Below, one piece after another: positions 44,601 through 59,600 of a stretch of DNA of 64,000 nucleotides. The first letter of the stretch is position 1. Every line of letters starts with the position of its first letter. This DNA comes from Arbacia lixula (taxonomy: Eukaryota > Echinodermata > Echinoidea > Arbacioida > Arbaciidae), in contig OZ022593.1 in the NCBI GenBank assembly GCA_963669155.1, positions 13,325,120-13,389,119 of the forward strand, given 5' to 3'. Position numbers and translations under genes: made by a program. The notes below the pieces were generated by a model. The model was not told the DNA's origin, did no database searches, and saw only the letters and a list, made by a program, of their open reading frames with translations.

Positions 44601-47600
44601 GTTCTGATTGATTTGTATTTGAAGACGCTTATTTTTCTTCAAACATTGCATCATATATTTTGAACACAGCAGAACAATGAAATCATAAATTAATGACTCT
44701 TGTCACATATATTGACAATGTTGAATATGATTACAAAGTGAAACTTGATATTTATTCATACCTTAGCAAATGATACAGTATAAGTCATTAAAATGTGAAG
44801 GAAGGCGAAGATTCCTGAAAAAGGATCAAACAACATGAACAAAGGGGAAGAAATCTTCCAAACATAATACATACTGTTATGGTATAGAGGAGCCAACGAC
44901 TTATGTTCGGTACTATATACACGATGGTATTTATCATATAATGATAATTTAACTCCTTGTTTCATGTGAGTAGGTAACATGTGTATTTTTCGCAAGTAAT
45001 ATGCAAATTCCATATAGAGGCTTAAGAGCTTGATTATACCTGTTTTACATTTTGCTTAACATTTCTGCACGTAACATATTGGATTAATCCAAGAACTTGC
45101 ATACCATATATTTGGCACTAATTTTGAGGCAGTTTTGTTGAATATCAATCATGTTTTAGATGAAGAACACTTTAAGGCATTCAACTTTAAGGTTTTTTAA
45201 ATTGCATTTCACCCCCATACTTATAACTATTGGAACATTCATTGTGTTTGAATTATGTCCCATGTATACAATTTGATAGCGAGGATTTATTCTTGTTTTT
45301 GCCTTGCAATTATAAAGTGTAAATTTGGATTTGTTATCAATGTAAACAACTGCGTCCTAACCAAATGACTGGTTGCAGAAATAGTATAGCTTGACGAAAA
45401 AATTTATATAACCATTTGGTTGGCTAATCTAGAGTGCACCTTTTGCACAGGTAGTACACACAAATCCCTTACAACAGCAGTTTATCAGGAACCCGAGGCT
45501 TATACAGCCTACGAATACTTTTTTTTTTACTTTTTACCGCAGAGATATTAACCATAACACAAAACTTAATCTATCTATCAGGTTGGCTAATCTGGAGTCG
45601 TTAAATATGACTAACTCTTTATCTGCCACATGTTTTTTTTTTGTTGTTGTTCTTTTGCAAATGCACAAAGTTCCATGAAATGACATTTACCACATTTCCA
45701 CACGTGATACGTATTGGGGATAACTCATCAACTTGCATACCATATATTTGGCTGGGCGTCAAGTCTGTGGCAGTCTCATCTATATAGGAGAGGTTGAGAG
45801 AATGAAAGTCCAAGTTCTGATTGATTTGTATTTGAAGACGCTTATTTTTCTTCAAACATTGCATCATATATTTTGAACACAGCAGAACAATGAAATCATA
45901 AATTAATGACTCTTGTCACATATATTGACAATGTTGAATATGATTACAAAGTGAAACTTGATATTTATTCATACCTTAGCAAATGATACAGTATAAGTCA
46001 TTAAAATGTGAAGGAAGGCGAAGATTCCTGAAAAAGGATCAAACAACATGAACAAAGGGGAAGAAATCTTCCAAACATAATACATACTGTTATGGTATAG
46101 AGGAGCCAACGACTTATGTTCGGTACTATATACACGATGGTATTTATCATATAATGATAATTTAACTCTTTGTTCCATGTGAGTAGGTAACATGTGTATT
46201 TTTCGCAAGTAATATGCAAATTCCATATAAAGGCTTAGGAGCTTGATTATACCTGTTTTACATTTTGCTTAACATTTCTGCACGTGACATATTGGATTAA
46301 TCCAAGAACTTGCATACCATATATTTGGCACTAATTTTGAGGCAGTTTTGTTGAATATCAATCATGTTTTAGATGAAGAACACTTTAAGGTATTCAACTT
46401 TAAGGTTTTTTAAATTGCATTTCACCCCCATACTTATAACTATTGGAACATTCATTGTGTTTGAATTATGTCCCATGTATACAATTTGATAGCGAGGATT
46501 TATTCTTGTTTTTGCCTTGCAATTATAAAGTGTAAATTTGGATTTGTTATCAATGTAAACAACTGCGTCCTAACCAAATGACTGGTTGCAGAAATAGTAT
46601 AGCTTGACGAAAAAATTTATATAACCATTTGGTTGGCTAATCTAGAGTGCACCTTTTGCACAGGTAGTACACACAAATCCCTTACAACAGCAGTTTATCT
46701 GGAACCCGAGGCTTATACAGCCTACGAATACTTTTTTTTTTACATTTTATCTCAGAGATATTAACCATAACACAAAACGTAATCTATTTATCAGGTTGGC
46801 TAAACTGGAGTCGTTAAATATGATTAACTCTTTATCTGCCACATGTTCTTTTTTGTTGTTGTTCTTTTGCAAATGCACAAAGTTCCATGAAATGACATTT
46901 ACCACATTTCCACACGTGATACGTATTGGGGATAACTCATCAACTTGCATACCATATATTTGGCTGGGCGTCAAGTCTGTGGCAGTCTCATCTATATAGG
47001 AGAGGTTGAGAGAATGAAAGTCCAAGTTCTGATTGATTTGTATTTGAAGACGCTTATTTTTCTTCAAACATTGCATCATATATTTTGAACACAGCAGAAC
47101 AATGAAATCATAAATTAATGACTCTTGTCACATATATTGACAATATTGAATATGATTACAAAGTGAAACTTGATATTTATTCATACCTTAGCAAATGATA
47201 CAGTATAAGTCATTAAAATGTGAAGGAAGGCGAAGATTCCTGAAAAAGGATCAAACAACATGAACAAAGGGGAAGAAATCTTCCAAACATAATACATACT
47301 GTTATGGTATAGAGGAGCCAACGACTTATGTTCGGTACTATATACACGATGGTATTTATCATATAATGATAATTTAACTCCTTGTTCCATGTGAGTAGGT
47401 AACATGTGTATTTTTCGCAAGTAATATGCAAATTCCATATAGAGGCTTAAGAGCTTGATTATACCTGTTTTACATTTTGCTTAACATTTCTGCACGTGAC
47501 ATATTGGATTAATCCAAGAACTTGCATACCATATATTTGGCACTAATTTTGAGGCAGTTTTGTTGAATATCAATCATGTTTTAGATGAAGAACACTTTAA

Positions 47601-50600
47601 GGTATTCAACTTTAAGGTTTTTTAAATTGCATTTCACCCCCATACTTATAACTATTGGAACATTCATTGTGTTTGAATTATGTCCCATGTATACAATTTG
47701 ATAGCGAGGATTTATTCTTGTTTTTGCCTTGCAATTATAAAGTGTAAATTTGGATTTGTTATCAATGTAAACAACTGCGTCCTAACCAAATGACTGGTTG
47801 CAGAAATAGTATAGCTTGACGAAAAAATTTATATAACCATTTGGTTGGCTAATCTAGAGTGCACCTTTTGCACAGGTAGTACACACAAATCCCTTACAAC
47901 AGCAGTTTATCTGGAACCCGAGGCTTATACAGCCTACGAATACTTTTTTTTTTTACTTTTTACCGCAGAGATATTAACCATAACACAAAACGTAATCTAT
48001 CTATCAGGTTGGCTAATCTGGAGTCGTTAAATATGATTAACTCTTTATCTGCCACATGTTTTTTTTTGTTGTTGTTCTTTTGCAAAAGCACAAATTTCCA
48101 TAAAATGACATTTACCACATTTCCACACGTCATACGTATTGGGGATAACTCATCAACTTGCATACCATATATTTGGCTGGGCGTCAAGTCTGTGGCAGTC
48201 TCATCTATATAGGAGAGGTTGAGAGAATGAAAGTCCAAGTTCTGATTGATTTGTATTTGAAGACGCTTATTTTTCTTCAAATATTGCATCATATATTTTG
48301 AACACAGCAGAACAATGAAATCATAAATTAATGACTCTTGTCACATATATTGACAATGTTGAATATGATTACAAAGTGAAACTTGATATTTATTCATACC
48401 TTAGCAAATGATACAGTATAAGTCATTAAAATGTGAAGGAAGGCGAAGATTCCTGAAAAAGGATCAAACAACATGAACAAAGGGGAAGAAATCTTCCAAA
48501 CATTATACATACTGTTATGGTATAGAGGAGCCAACAACTTATGTTCGGTACTATATACACGATGGTATTTGTCATATAATGATAATTTAACTCCTTGTTC
48601 CATGTGAGTAGGTAACATGTGTATTTTTCGCAAGTAATATGCAAATTCCATATAGAGGCTTAAGAGCTTGATTATACCTGTTTTACATTTTGCTTAACAT
48701 TTCTGCACGTGACATATTGGATTAATCCAAGAACTTGCATACCATATATTTGGCACTAATTTTGAGGCAGTTTTGTTGAATATCAATCATGTTTTAGATG
48801 AAGAACACTTTAAGGTATTCAACTTTAAGGTTTTTTAAATTGCATTTCACCCCCATACTTATAACTATTGGAACATTCATTGTGTTTGAATTATGTCCCA
48901 TGTATACAATTTGATAGCGAGGATTTATTCTTGTTTTTGCCTTGCAATTATAAAGTGTAAATTTGGATTTGTTATCAATGTAAACAACTGCGTCCTAACC
49001 AAATGACTGGTTGCAGAAATAGTATAGCTTGACGAAAAAATTTATATAACCATTTGGTTGGCTAATCTAGAGTGCACCTTTTGCACAGGTAGTACACACA
49101 AATCCCTTACAACAGCAGTTTATCTGGAAGCCGAGGCTTATACAGCCTACGAATACTTTTTTTTTTACTTTTTACCGCAGAGATATTAACCATAACACAA
49201 AACTTAATCTATCTATCAGGTTGGCTAATCTGGAGTCATTAAATATGATTAACTCTTTATCTGCCACATGTTTTTTTTGTTGTTGTTCTTTTGCAAATGC
49301 ACAAAGTTCCATGAAATGACATTTACCACATTTCCACACGTGATACGTATTGGGGATAACTCATCAACTTGCATACCATATATTTGGCTGGGCGTCAAGT
49401 CTGTGGCAGTCTCATCTATATAGGAGAGGTTGAGAGAATGAAAGTCCAAGTTCTGATTGATTTGTATTTGAAGACGCTTATTTTTCTTCAAACATTGCAT
49501 CATATATTTTGAACACAGCAGAACAATGAAATCATAAATTAATGACTCTTGTCACATATATTGACAATGTTGAATATGATTACAAAGTGAAACTTGATAT
49601 TTATTCATACCTTAGCAAATGATACAGTATAAGTCATTAAAATGTGAAGGAAGGCGAAGATTCCTGAAAAAGGATCAAACAACATGAACAAAGGGGAAGA
49701 AATCTTCCAAACATAATACATACTGTTATGGTATAGAGGAGCCAACGACTTATGTTCGGTACTATATACACAATGGTATTTATCATATAATGATAATTTA
49801 ACTCCTTGTTCCATGTGAGTAGGTAACATGTGTATTTTTCGCAAGTAATATGCAAATTCCATATAGAGGCTTAAGAGCTTGATTATACCTGTTTTACATT
49901 TTGCTTAACATTTCTGCACGTGACATATTGGATTAATCCAAGAACTTGCATACCATATATTTGGCACTAATTTTGAGGCAGTTTTGTTGAATATCAATCA
50001 TGTTTTAGATGAAGAACACTTTAAGGTATTCAACTTTAAGGTTTTTTAAATTGCATTTCACCCCCATACTTATAACTATTGGAACATTCATTGTGTTTGA
50101 ATTATGTCCCATGTATACAATTTGATAGCGAGGATTTATTCTTGTTTTTGCCTTGCAATTATAAAGTGTAAATTTGGATTTGTTATCAATGTAAACAACT
50201 GCGTCCTAACCAAATGACTGGTTGCAGAAATAGTATAGCTTGACGAAAAAATTTATATAACCATTTGGTTGGCTAATCTAGAGTGCACCTTTTGCACAGG
50301 TAGTACACACAAATCCCTTACAACAGCAGTTTATCTGGAACCCGAGGCTTATACAGCCTACGAATACTTTTTTTTTTACTTTTTACCGCAGAGATATTAA
50401 CCATAACACAAAACGTAATCTATCTATCAGGTTGGCTAATCTGGAGTCGTTAAATATGATTAACTCTTTATCTGCCACATGTTTTTTTTTTGTTGTTGTT
50501 CTTTTGCAAAAGCACAAAGTTCCATGAAATGACATTTACCACATTTCCACACGTCATACGTATTGGGGATAACTCATCAACTTGCATACCATATATTTGG

Positions 50601-53600
50601 CTGGGCGTCAGGTCTGTGGCAGTCTCATCTATATAGGAGAGGTTGAGAGAATGAAAGTCCAAGTTCTGATTGATTTGTATTTGAAGACGCTTATTTTTCT
50701 TCAAACATTGCATCATATATTTTGAACACAGCAGAACAATGAAATCATAAATTAATGACTCTTGTCACATATATTGACAATGTTGAATATGATTACAAAG
50801 TGAAACTTGATATTTATTCATACCTTAGCAAATGATACAGTATAAGTCATTAAAATGTGAAGGAAGGCGAAGATTCCTGAAAAAGGATCAAACAACATGA
50901 ACAAAGGGGAAGAAATCTTCCAAACATAATACATACTGTTATGGTATAGAGGAGCCAACGACTTATGTTCGGTACTATATACACGATGGTATTTATCATA
51001 TAATGATAATTTAACTCCTTGTTCCATGTGAGTAGGTAACATGTGTATTTTTCGCAAGTAATATGCAAATTCCATATAGAGGCTTAAGAGCTTGATTATA
51101 CCTGTTTTACATTTTGCTTAACATTTCTGCACGTGACATATTGGATTAATCCAAGAACTTGCATATCATATATTTGGCACTAATTTTGAGGCAGTTTTGT
51201 TGAATATCAATCATGTTTTAGATGAAGAACACTTTAAGGTATTCAACTTTAAGGTTTTTTAAATTGCATTTCACCCCCATACTTATAACTATTGGAACAT
51301 TCATTGTGTTTGAATTATGTCCCATGTATACAATTTGATAGCGAGGATTTATTCTTGTTTTTGCCTTGCAATTATAAAGTGGAAATTTGGATTTGTTATC
51401 AATGTAAACAACTGCGTCCTAACCAAATGACTGGTTGCAGAAATAGTATAGCTTGACGAAAAAATTTATATAACCATTTGGTTGGCTAATCTACAGTGCA
51501 CCTTTTGCACAGGTAGTACACACAAATCCCTTACAACAGCAGTTTATCTGGAACCCGAGGTTTATACAGCCTACGAATACTTTTTTTTTTACTTTTTACC
51601 GCAGAGATATTAACCATAACACAAAACGTAATCTATCTATCAGGTTGGCTAATCTGGAGTCGTTAAATATGATTAACTCTTTATCTGCCACATGTTTTTT
51701 TTTGTTGTTGTTCTTTTGCAAAAGCACAAATTTCCATGAAATGACATTTACCACATTTCCACAAGTCATACGTATTGGGGATAACTCATCAACTTGCATA
51801 CCATATATTTGGCTGGGCGTCAAGTCTGTGGCAGTCTCATCTATATAGGAGAGGTTGAGAGAATGAAAGTCCAAGTTCTGATTGATTTGTATTTGAAGAC
51901 GCTTATTTTTCTTCAAATATTGCATCATATATTTTGAACACAGCAGAACAATGAAATCATAAATTAATGACTCTTGTCACATATATTGACAATGTTGAAT
52001 ATGATTACAAAGTAAAACTTGATATTTATTTATACCTTAGCAAATGATACAGTATAAGTCATTAAAATGTGAAGGAAGGCGAAGATTCCTGAAAAAGGAT
52101 CAAACAACATGAACAAAGGGGAAGAAATCTTCCAAACATAATACATACTGTTATGGTATAGAGGAGCCAACGACTTATGTTCGGTACTATATACACGATG
52201 GTATTTATCATATAATGATAATTTAACTCTTTGTTCCATGTGAGTAGGTAACATGTGTATTTTTCGCAAGTAATATGCAAATTCCATATAAAGGCTTAGG
52301 AGCTTGATTATACCTGTTTTACATTTTGCTTAACATTTCTGCACGTGACATATTGGATTAATCCAAGAACTTGCATACCATATATTTGGCACTAATTTTG
52401 AGGCAGTTTTGTTGAATATCAATCATGTTTTAGATGAAGAACACTTTAAGGTATTCAACTTTAAGGTTTTTTAAATTGCATTTCACCCCCATACTTATAA
52501 CTATTGGAACATTCATTGTGTTTGAATTATGTCCCATGTATACAATTTGATAGCGAGGATTTATTCTTGTTTTTGCCTTGCAATTATAAAGTGTAAATTT
52601 GGATTTGTTATCAATGTAAACAACTGCGTCCTAACCAAATGACTGGTTGCAGAAATAGTATAGCTTGACGAAAAAATTTATATAACCATTTGGTTGGCTA
52701 ATCTAGAGTGCACCTTTTGCACAGGTAGTACACACAAATCCCTTACAACAGCAGTTTATCTGGAACCCGAGGCTTATACAGCCTACGAATACTTTTTTTT
52801 TTACATTTTATCTCAGAGATATTAACCATAACACAAAACGTAATCTATTTATCAGGTTGGCTAAACTGGAGTCGTTAAATATGATTAACTCTTTATCTGC
52901 CACATGTTCTTTTTTGTTGTTGTTCTTTTGCAAATGCACAAAGTTCCATGAAATGACATTTACCACATTTCCACACGTGATACGTATTGGGGATAACTCA
53001 TCAACTTGCATACCATATATTTGGCTGGGCGTCAAGTCTGTGGCAGTCTCATCTATATAGGAGAGGTTGAGAGAATGAAAGTCCAAGTTCTGATTGATTT
53101 GTATTTGAAGACGCTTATTTTTCTTCAAACATTGCATCATATATTTTGAACACAGCAGAACAATGAAATCATAAATTAATGACTCTTGTCACATATATTG
53201 ACAATGTTGAATATGATTACAAAGTGAAACTTGATATTTATTCATACCTTAGCAAATGATACAGTATAAGTCATTAAAATGTGAAGGAAGGCGAAGATTC
53301 CTGAAAAAGGATCAAACAACATGAACAAAGGGGAAGAAATCTTCCAAACATAATACATACTGTTATGGTATAGAGGAGCCAACGACTTATGTTCGGTACT
53401 ATATACACGATGGTATTTATCATATAATGATAATTTAACTCCTTGTTCCATGTGAGTAGGTAACATGTGTATTTTTCGCAAGTAATATGCAAATTCCATA
53501 TAGAGGCTTAAGAGCTTGATTATACCTGTTTTACATTTTGCTTAACATTTCTGCACGTGACATATTGGATTAATCCAAGAACTTGCATACCATATATTTG

Positions 53601-56600
53601 GCACTAATTTTGAGGCAGTTTTGTTGAATATCAATCATGTTTTAGATGAAGAACACTTTAAGGTATTCAACTTTAAGGTTTTTTAAATTGCATTTCACCC
53701 CCATACTTATAACTATTGGAACATTCATTGTGTTTGAATTATGTCCCATGTATACAATTTGATAGCGAGGATTTATTCTTGTTTTTGCCTTGCAATTATA
53801 AAGTGTAAATTTGGATTTGTTATCAATGTAAACAACTGCGTCCTAACCAAATGACTGGTTGCAGAAATAGTATAGCTTGACGAAAAAATTTATATAACCA
53901 TTTGGTTGGCTAATCTAGAGTGCACCTTTTGCACAGGTAGTACACACAAATCCCTTACAACAGCAGTTTATCTGGAACCCGAGGCTTATACAGCCTACGA
54001 ATACTTTTTTTTTTTACTTTTTACCGCAGAGATATTAACCATAACACAAAACGTAATCTATCTATCAGGTTGGCTAATCTGGAGTCGTTAAATATGATTA
54101 ACTCTTTATCTGCCACATGTTTTTTTTTGTTGTTGTTCTTTTGCAAAAGCACAAATTTCCATAAAATGACATTTACCACATTTCCACACGTCATACGTAT
54201 TGGGGATAACTCATCAACTTGCATACCATATATTTGGCTGGGCGTCAAGTCTGTGGCAGTCTCATCTATATAGGAGAGGTTGAGAGAATGAAAGTCCAAG
54301 TTCTGATTGATTTGTATTTGAAGACGCTTATTTTTCTTCAAACATTGCATCATATATTTTGAACACAGCAGAACAATGAAATCATAAATTAATGACTCTT
54401 GTCACATATATTGACAATGTTGAATATGATTACAAAGTGAAACTTGATATTTATTCATACCTTAGCAAATGATACAGTATAAGTCATTAAAATGTGAAGG
54501 AAGGCGAAGATTCCTGAAAAAGGATCAAACAACATGAACAAAGGGGAAGAAATCTTCCAAACATTATACATACTGTTATGGTATAGAGGAGCCAACGACT
54601 TATGTTCGGTACTATATACACGATGGTATTTATCATATAATGATAATTTAACTCCTTGTTCCATGTGAGTAGGTAACATGTGTATTTTTCGCAAGTAATA
54701 TGCAAATTCCATATAGAGGCTTAAGAGCTTGATTATACCTGTTTTACATTTTGCTTAACATTTCTGCACGTGACATATTGGATTAATCCAAGAACTTGCA
54801 TATCATATATTTGGCACTAATTTTGAGGCAGTTTTGTTGAATATCAATCATGTTTTAGATGAAGAACACTTTAAGGTATTCAACTTTAAGGTTTTTTAAA
54901 TTGCATTTCACCCCCATACTTATAACTATTGGAACATTCATTGTGTTTGAATTATGTCCCATGTATACAATTTGATAGCGAGGATTTATTCTTGTTTTTG
55001 CCTTGCAATTATAAAGTGGAAATTTGGATTTGTTATCAATGTAAACAACTGCGTCCTAACCAAATGACTGGTTGCAGAAATAGTATAGCTTGACGAAAAA
55101 ATTTATATAACCATTTGGTTGGCTAATCTAGAGTGCACCTTTTGCACAGGTAGTACACACAAATCCCTTACAACAGCAGTTTATCTGGAACCCGAGGTTT
55201 ATACAGCCTACGAATACTTTTTTTTTTTACTTTTTACCGCAGAGATATTAACCATAACACAAAACGTAATCTATCTATCAGGTTGGCTAATCTGGAGTCG
55301 TTAAATATGATTAACTCTTTATCTGCCACATGTTTTTTTTTGTTGTTGTTCTTTTGCAAAAGCACAAATTTCCATGAAATGACATTTACCACATTTCCAC
55401 AAGTCATACGTATTGGGGATAACTCATCAACTTGCATACCATATATTTGGCTGGGCGTCAAGTCTGTGGCAGTCTCATCTAAATAGGAGAGGTTGAGAGA
55501 ATGAAAGTCCAAGTTCTGATTGATTTGTATTTGAAGACGCTTATTTTTCTTCAAATATTGCATCATATATTTTGAACACAGCAGAACAATGAAATCATAA
55601 ATTAATGACTCTTGTCACATATATTGACAATGTTGAATATGATTACAAAGTGAAACTTGATATTTATTTATACCTTAGCAAATGATACAGTATAAGTCAT
55701 TAAAATGTGAAGGAAGGCGAAGATTCCTGAAAAAGGATCAAACAACATGAACAAAGGGGAAGAAATCTTCCAAACATTATACATACTGTTATGGTATAGA
55801 GGAGCCAACAACTTATGTTCGGTACTATATACACGATGGTATTTGTCATATAATGATAATTTAACTCCTTGTTCCATGTGAGTAGGTAACATGTGTATTT
55901 TTCGCAAGTAATATGCAAATTCCATATAGAGGCTTAAGAGCTTGATTATACCTGTTTTACATTTTGCTTAACATTTCTGCACGTGACATATTGGATTAAT
56001 CCAAGAACTTGCATACCATATATTTGGCACTAATTTTGAGGCAGTTTTGTTGAATATCAATCATGTTTTAGATGAAGAACACTTTAAGGTATTCAACTTT
56101 AAGGTTTTTTAAATTGCATTTCACCCCCATACTTATAACTATTGGAACATTCATTGTGTTTGAATTATGTCCCATGTATACAATTTGATAGCGAGGATTT
56201 ATTCTTGTTTTTGCCTTGCAATTATAAAGTGGAAATTTGGATTTGTTATCAATGTAAACAACTGCGTCCTAACCAAATGACTGGTTGCAGAAATAGTATA
56301 GCTTGACGAAAAAATTTATATAACCATTTGGTTGGCTAATCTAGAGTGCACCTTTTGCACAGGTAGTACACACAAATCCCTTACAACAGCAGTTTATCTG
56401 GAACCCGAGGCTTATACAGCCTACGAATACTTTTTTTTTACTTTTTACCGCAGAGATATTAACCATAACACAAAACTTAATCTATCTATCAGGTTGGCTA
56501 ATCTGGAGTCATTAAATATGATTAACTCTTTATCTGCCACATGTTTTTTTTTTGTTGTTCTTTTGCAAATGCACAAAGTTCCATGAAATGACATTTACCA

Positions 56601-59600
56601 CATTTCCACACGTCATACGTATTGGGGATAACTCATCAACTTGCATACCATATATTTGGCTGGGCGTCAAGTCTGTGGCAGTCTCATCTATATAGGAGAG
56701 GTTGAGAGAATGAAAGTCCAAGTTCTGATTGATTTGTATTTGAAGACGCTTATTTTTCTTCAAACATTGCATCATATATTTTGAACACAGCAGAACAATG
56801 AAATCATAAATTAATGACTCTTGTCACATATATTGACAATGTTGAATATGATTACAAAGTGAAACTTGATATTTATTCATACCTTAGCAAATGATACAGT
56901 ATAAGTCATTAAAATGTGAAGGAAGGCGAAGATTCCTGAAAAAGGATCAAACAACATGAACAAAGGGGAAGAAATCTTCCAAACATAATACATACTGTTA
57001 TGGTATAGAGGAGCCAACGACTTATGTTCGGTACTATATACACGATGGTATTTATCATATAATGATAATTTAACTCCTTGTTCCATGTGAGTAGGTAACA
57101 TGTGTATTTTTCGCAAGTAATATGCAAATTCCATATAGAGGCTTAAGAGCTTGATTATACCTGTTTTACATTTTGCTTAACATTTCTGCACGTGACATAT
57201 TGGATTAATCCAAGAACTTGCATACCATATATTTGGCACTAATTTTGAGGCAGTTTTGTTGAATATCAATCATGTTTTAGATGAAGAACACTTTAAGGTA
57301 TTCAACTTTAAGGTTTTTTAAATTGCATTTCACCCCCATACTTATAACTATTGGAACATTCATTGTGTTTGAATTATGTCCCATGTATACAATTTGATAG
57401 CGAGGATTTATTCTTGTTTTTGCCTTGCAATTATAAAGTGGAAATTTGGATTTGTTATCAATGTAAACAACTGCGTCCTAACCAAATGACTGGTTGCAGA
57501 AATAGTATAGCTTGACGAAAAAATTTATATAACCATTTGGTTGGCTAATCTAGAGTGCACCTTTTGCACAGGTAGTACACACAAATCCCTTACAACAGCA
57601 GTTTATCTGGAACCCGAGGCTTATACAGCCTACGAATACTTTTTTTTTACTTTTTACCGCAGAGATATTAACCATAACACAAAACTTAATCTATCTATCA
57701 GGTTGGCTAATCTGGAGTCATTAAATATGATTAACTCTTTATCTGCCACATGTTTTTTTTTTTTTGTTCTTTTGCAAATGCACAAAGTTCCATGAAATGA
57801 CATTTACCACATTTCCACACGTCATACGTATTGGGGATAACTCATCAACTTGCATACCATATATTTGGCTGGGCGTCAAGTCTGTGGCAGTCTCATCTAT
57901 ATAGGAGAGGTTGAGAGAATGAAAGTCCAAGTTCTGATTGATTTGTATTTGAAGACGCTTATTTTTCTTCAAACATTGCATCATATATTTTGAACACAGC
58001 AGAACAATGAAATCATAAATTAATGACTCTTGTCACATATATTGACAATGTTGAATATGATTACAAAGTGAAACTTGATATTTATTCATACCTTAGCAAA
58101 TGATACAGTATAAGTCATTAAAATGTGAAGGAAGGCGAAGATTCCTGAAAAAGGATCAAACAACATGAACAAAGGGGAAGAAATCTTCCAAACATAATAC
58201 ATACTGTTATGGTATAGAGGAGCCAACGACTTATGTTCGGTACTATATACACGATGGTATTTATCATATAATGATAATTTAACTCCTTGTTCCATGTGAG
58301 TAGGTAACATGTGTATTTTTCGCAAGTAATATGCAAATTCCATATAGAGGCTTAAGAGCTTGATTATACCTGTTTTACATTTTGCTTAACATTTCTGCAC
58401 GTGACATATTGGATTAATCCAAGAACTTGCATACCATATATTTGGCACTAATTTTGAGGCAGTTTTGTTGAATATCAATCATGTTTTAGATGAAGAACAC
58501 TTTAAGGTATTCAACTTTAAGGTTTTTTAAATTGCATTTCACCCTCATACTTATAACTATTGGAACATTCATTGTGTTTGAATTATGTCCCATGTATACA
58601 ATTTGATAGCGAGGATTTATTCTTGTTTTTGCCTTGCAATTATAAAGTGTAAATTTGGATTTGTTATCAATGTAAACAACTGCGTCCTAACCAAATGACT
58701 GGTTGCAGAAATAGTATAGCTTGACGAAAAAATTTATATAACCATTTGGTTGGCTAATCTAGAGTGCACCTTTTGCACAGGTAGTACACACAAATCCCTT
58801 ACAACAGCAGTTTATCTGGAACCCGAGGCTTATACAGCCTACGAATACTTTTTTTTTTACTTTTTACCGCAGAGATATTAACCATAACACAAAACTTAAT
58901 CTATCTATCAGGTTGGCTAATCTGGAGTCGTTAAATATGATTAACTCTTTATCTGTCACATGTTTTTTGTTGTTGTTGTTCTTTTGCAAATGCACAAAGT
59001 TCCATGAAATGACATTTACCACATTTCCACACGTGATACGTATTGGGGATAACTCATCAACTTGCATACCATATATTTGGCTGGGCGTCAAGTCTGTGGC
59101 AGTCTCATCTATATAGGAGAGGTTGAGAGAATGAAAGTCCAAGTTCTGATTGATTTGTATTTGAAGACGCTTATTTTTCTTCAAACATTGCATCATATAT
59201 TTTGAACACAGCAGAACAATGAAATCATAAATTAATGACTCTTGTCACATATATTGACAATGTTGAATATGATTACAAAGGGAAACTTGATATTTATTCA
59301 TACCTTAGCAAATGATACAGTATAAGTCATTAAAATGTGAAGGAAGGCGAAGATTCCTGAAAAAGGATCAAACAACATGAACAAAGGGGAAGAAATCTTC
59401 CAAACATAATACATACTGTTATGGTATAGAGGAGCCAACGACTTATGTTCGGTACTATATACACGATGGTATTTATCATATAATGATAATTTAACTCCTT
59501 GTTCCATGTGAGTAGGTAACATGTGTATTTTTCGCAAGTAATATGCAAATTCCATATAGAGGCTTAAGAGCTTGATTATACCTGTTTTACATTTTGCTTA

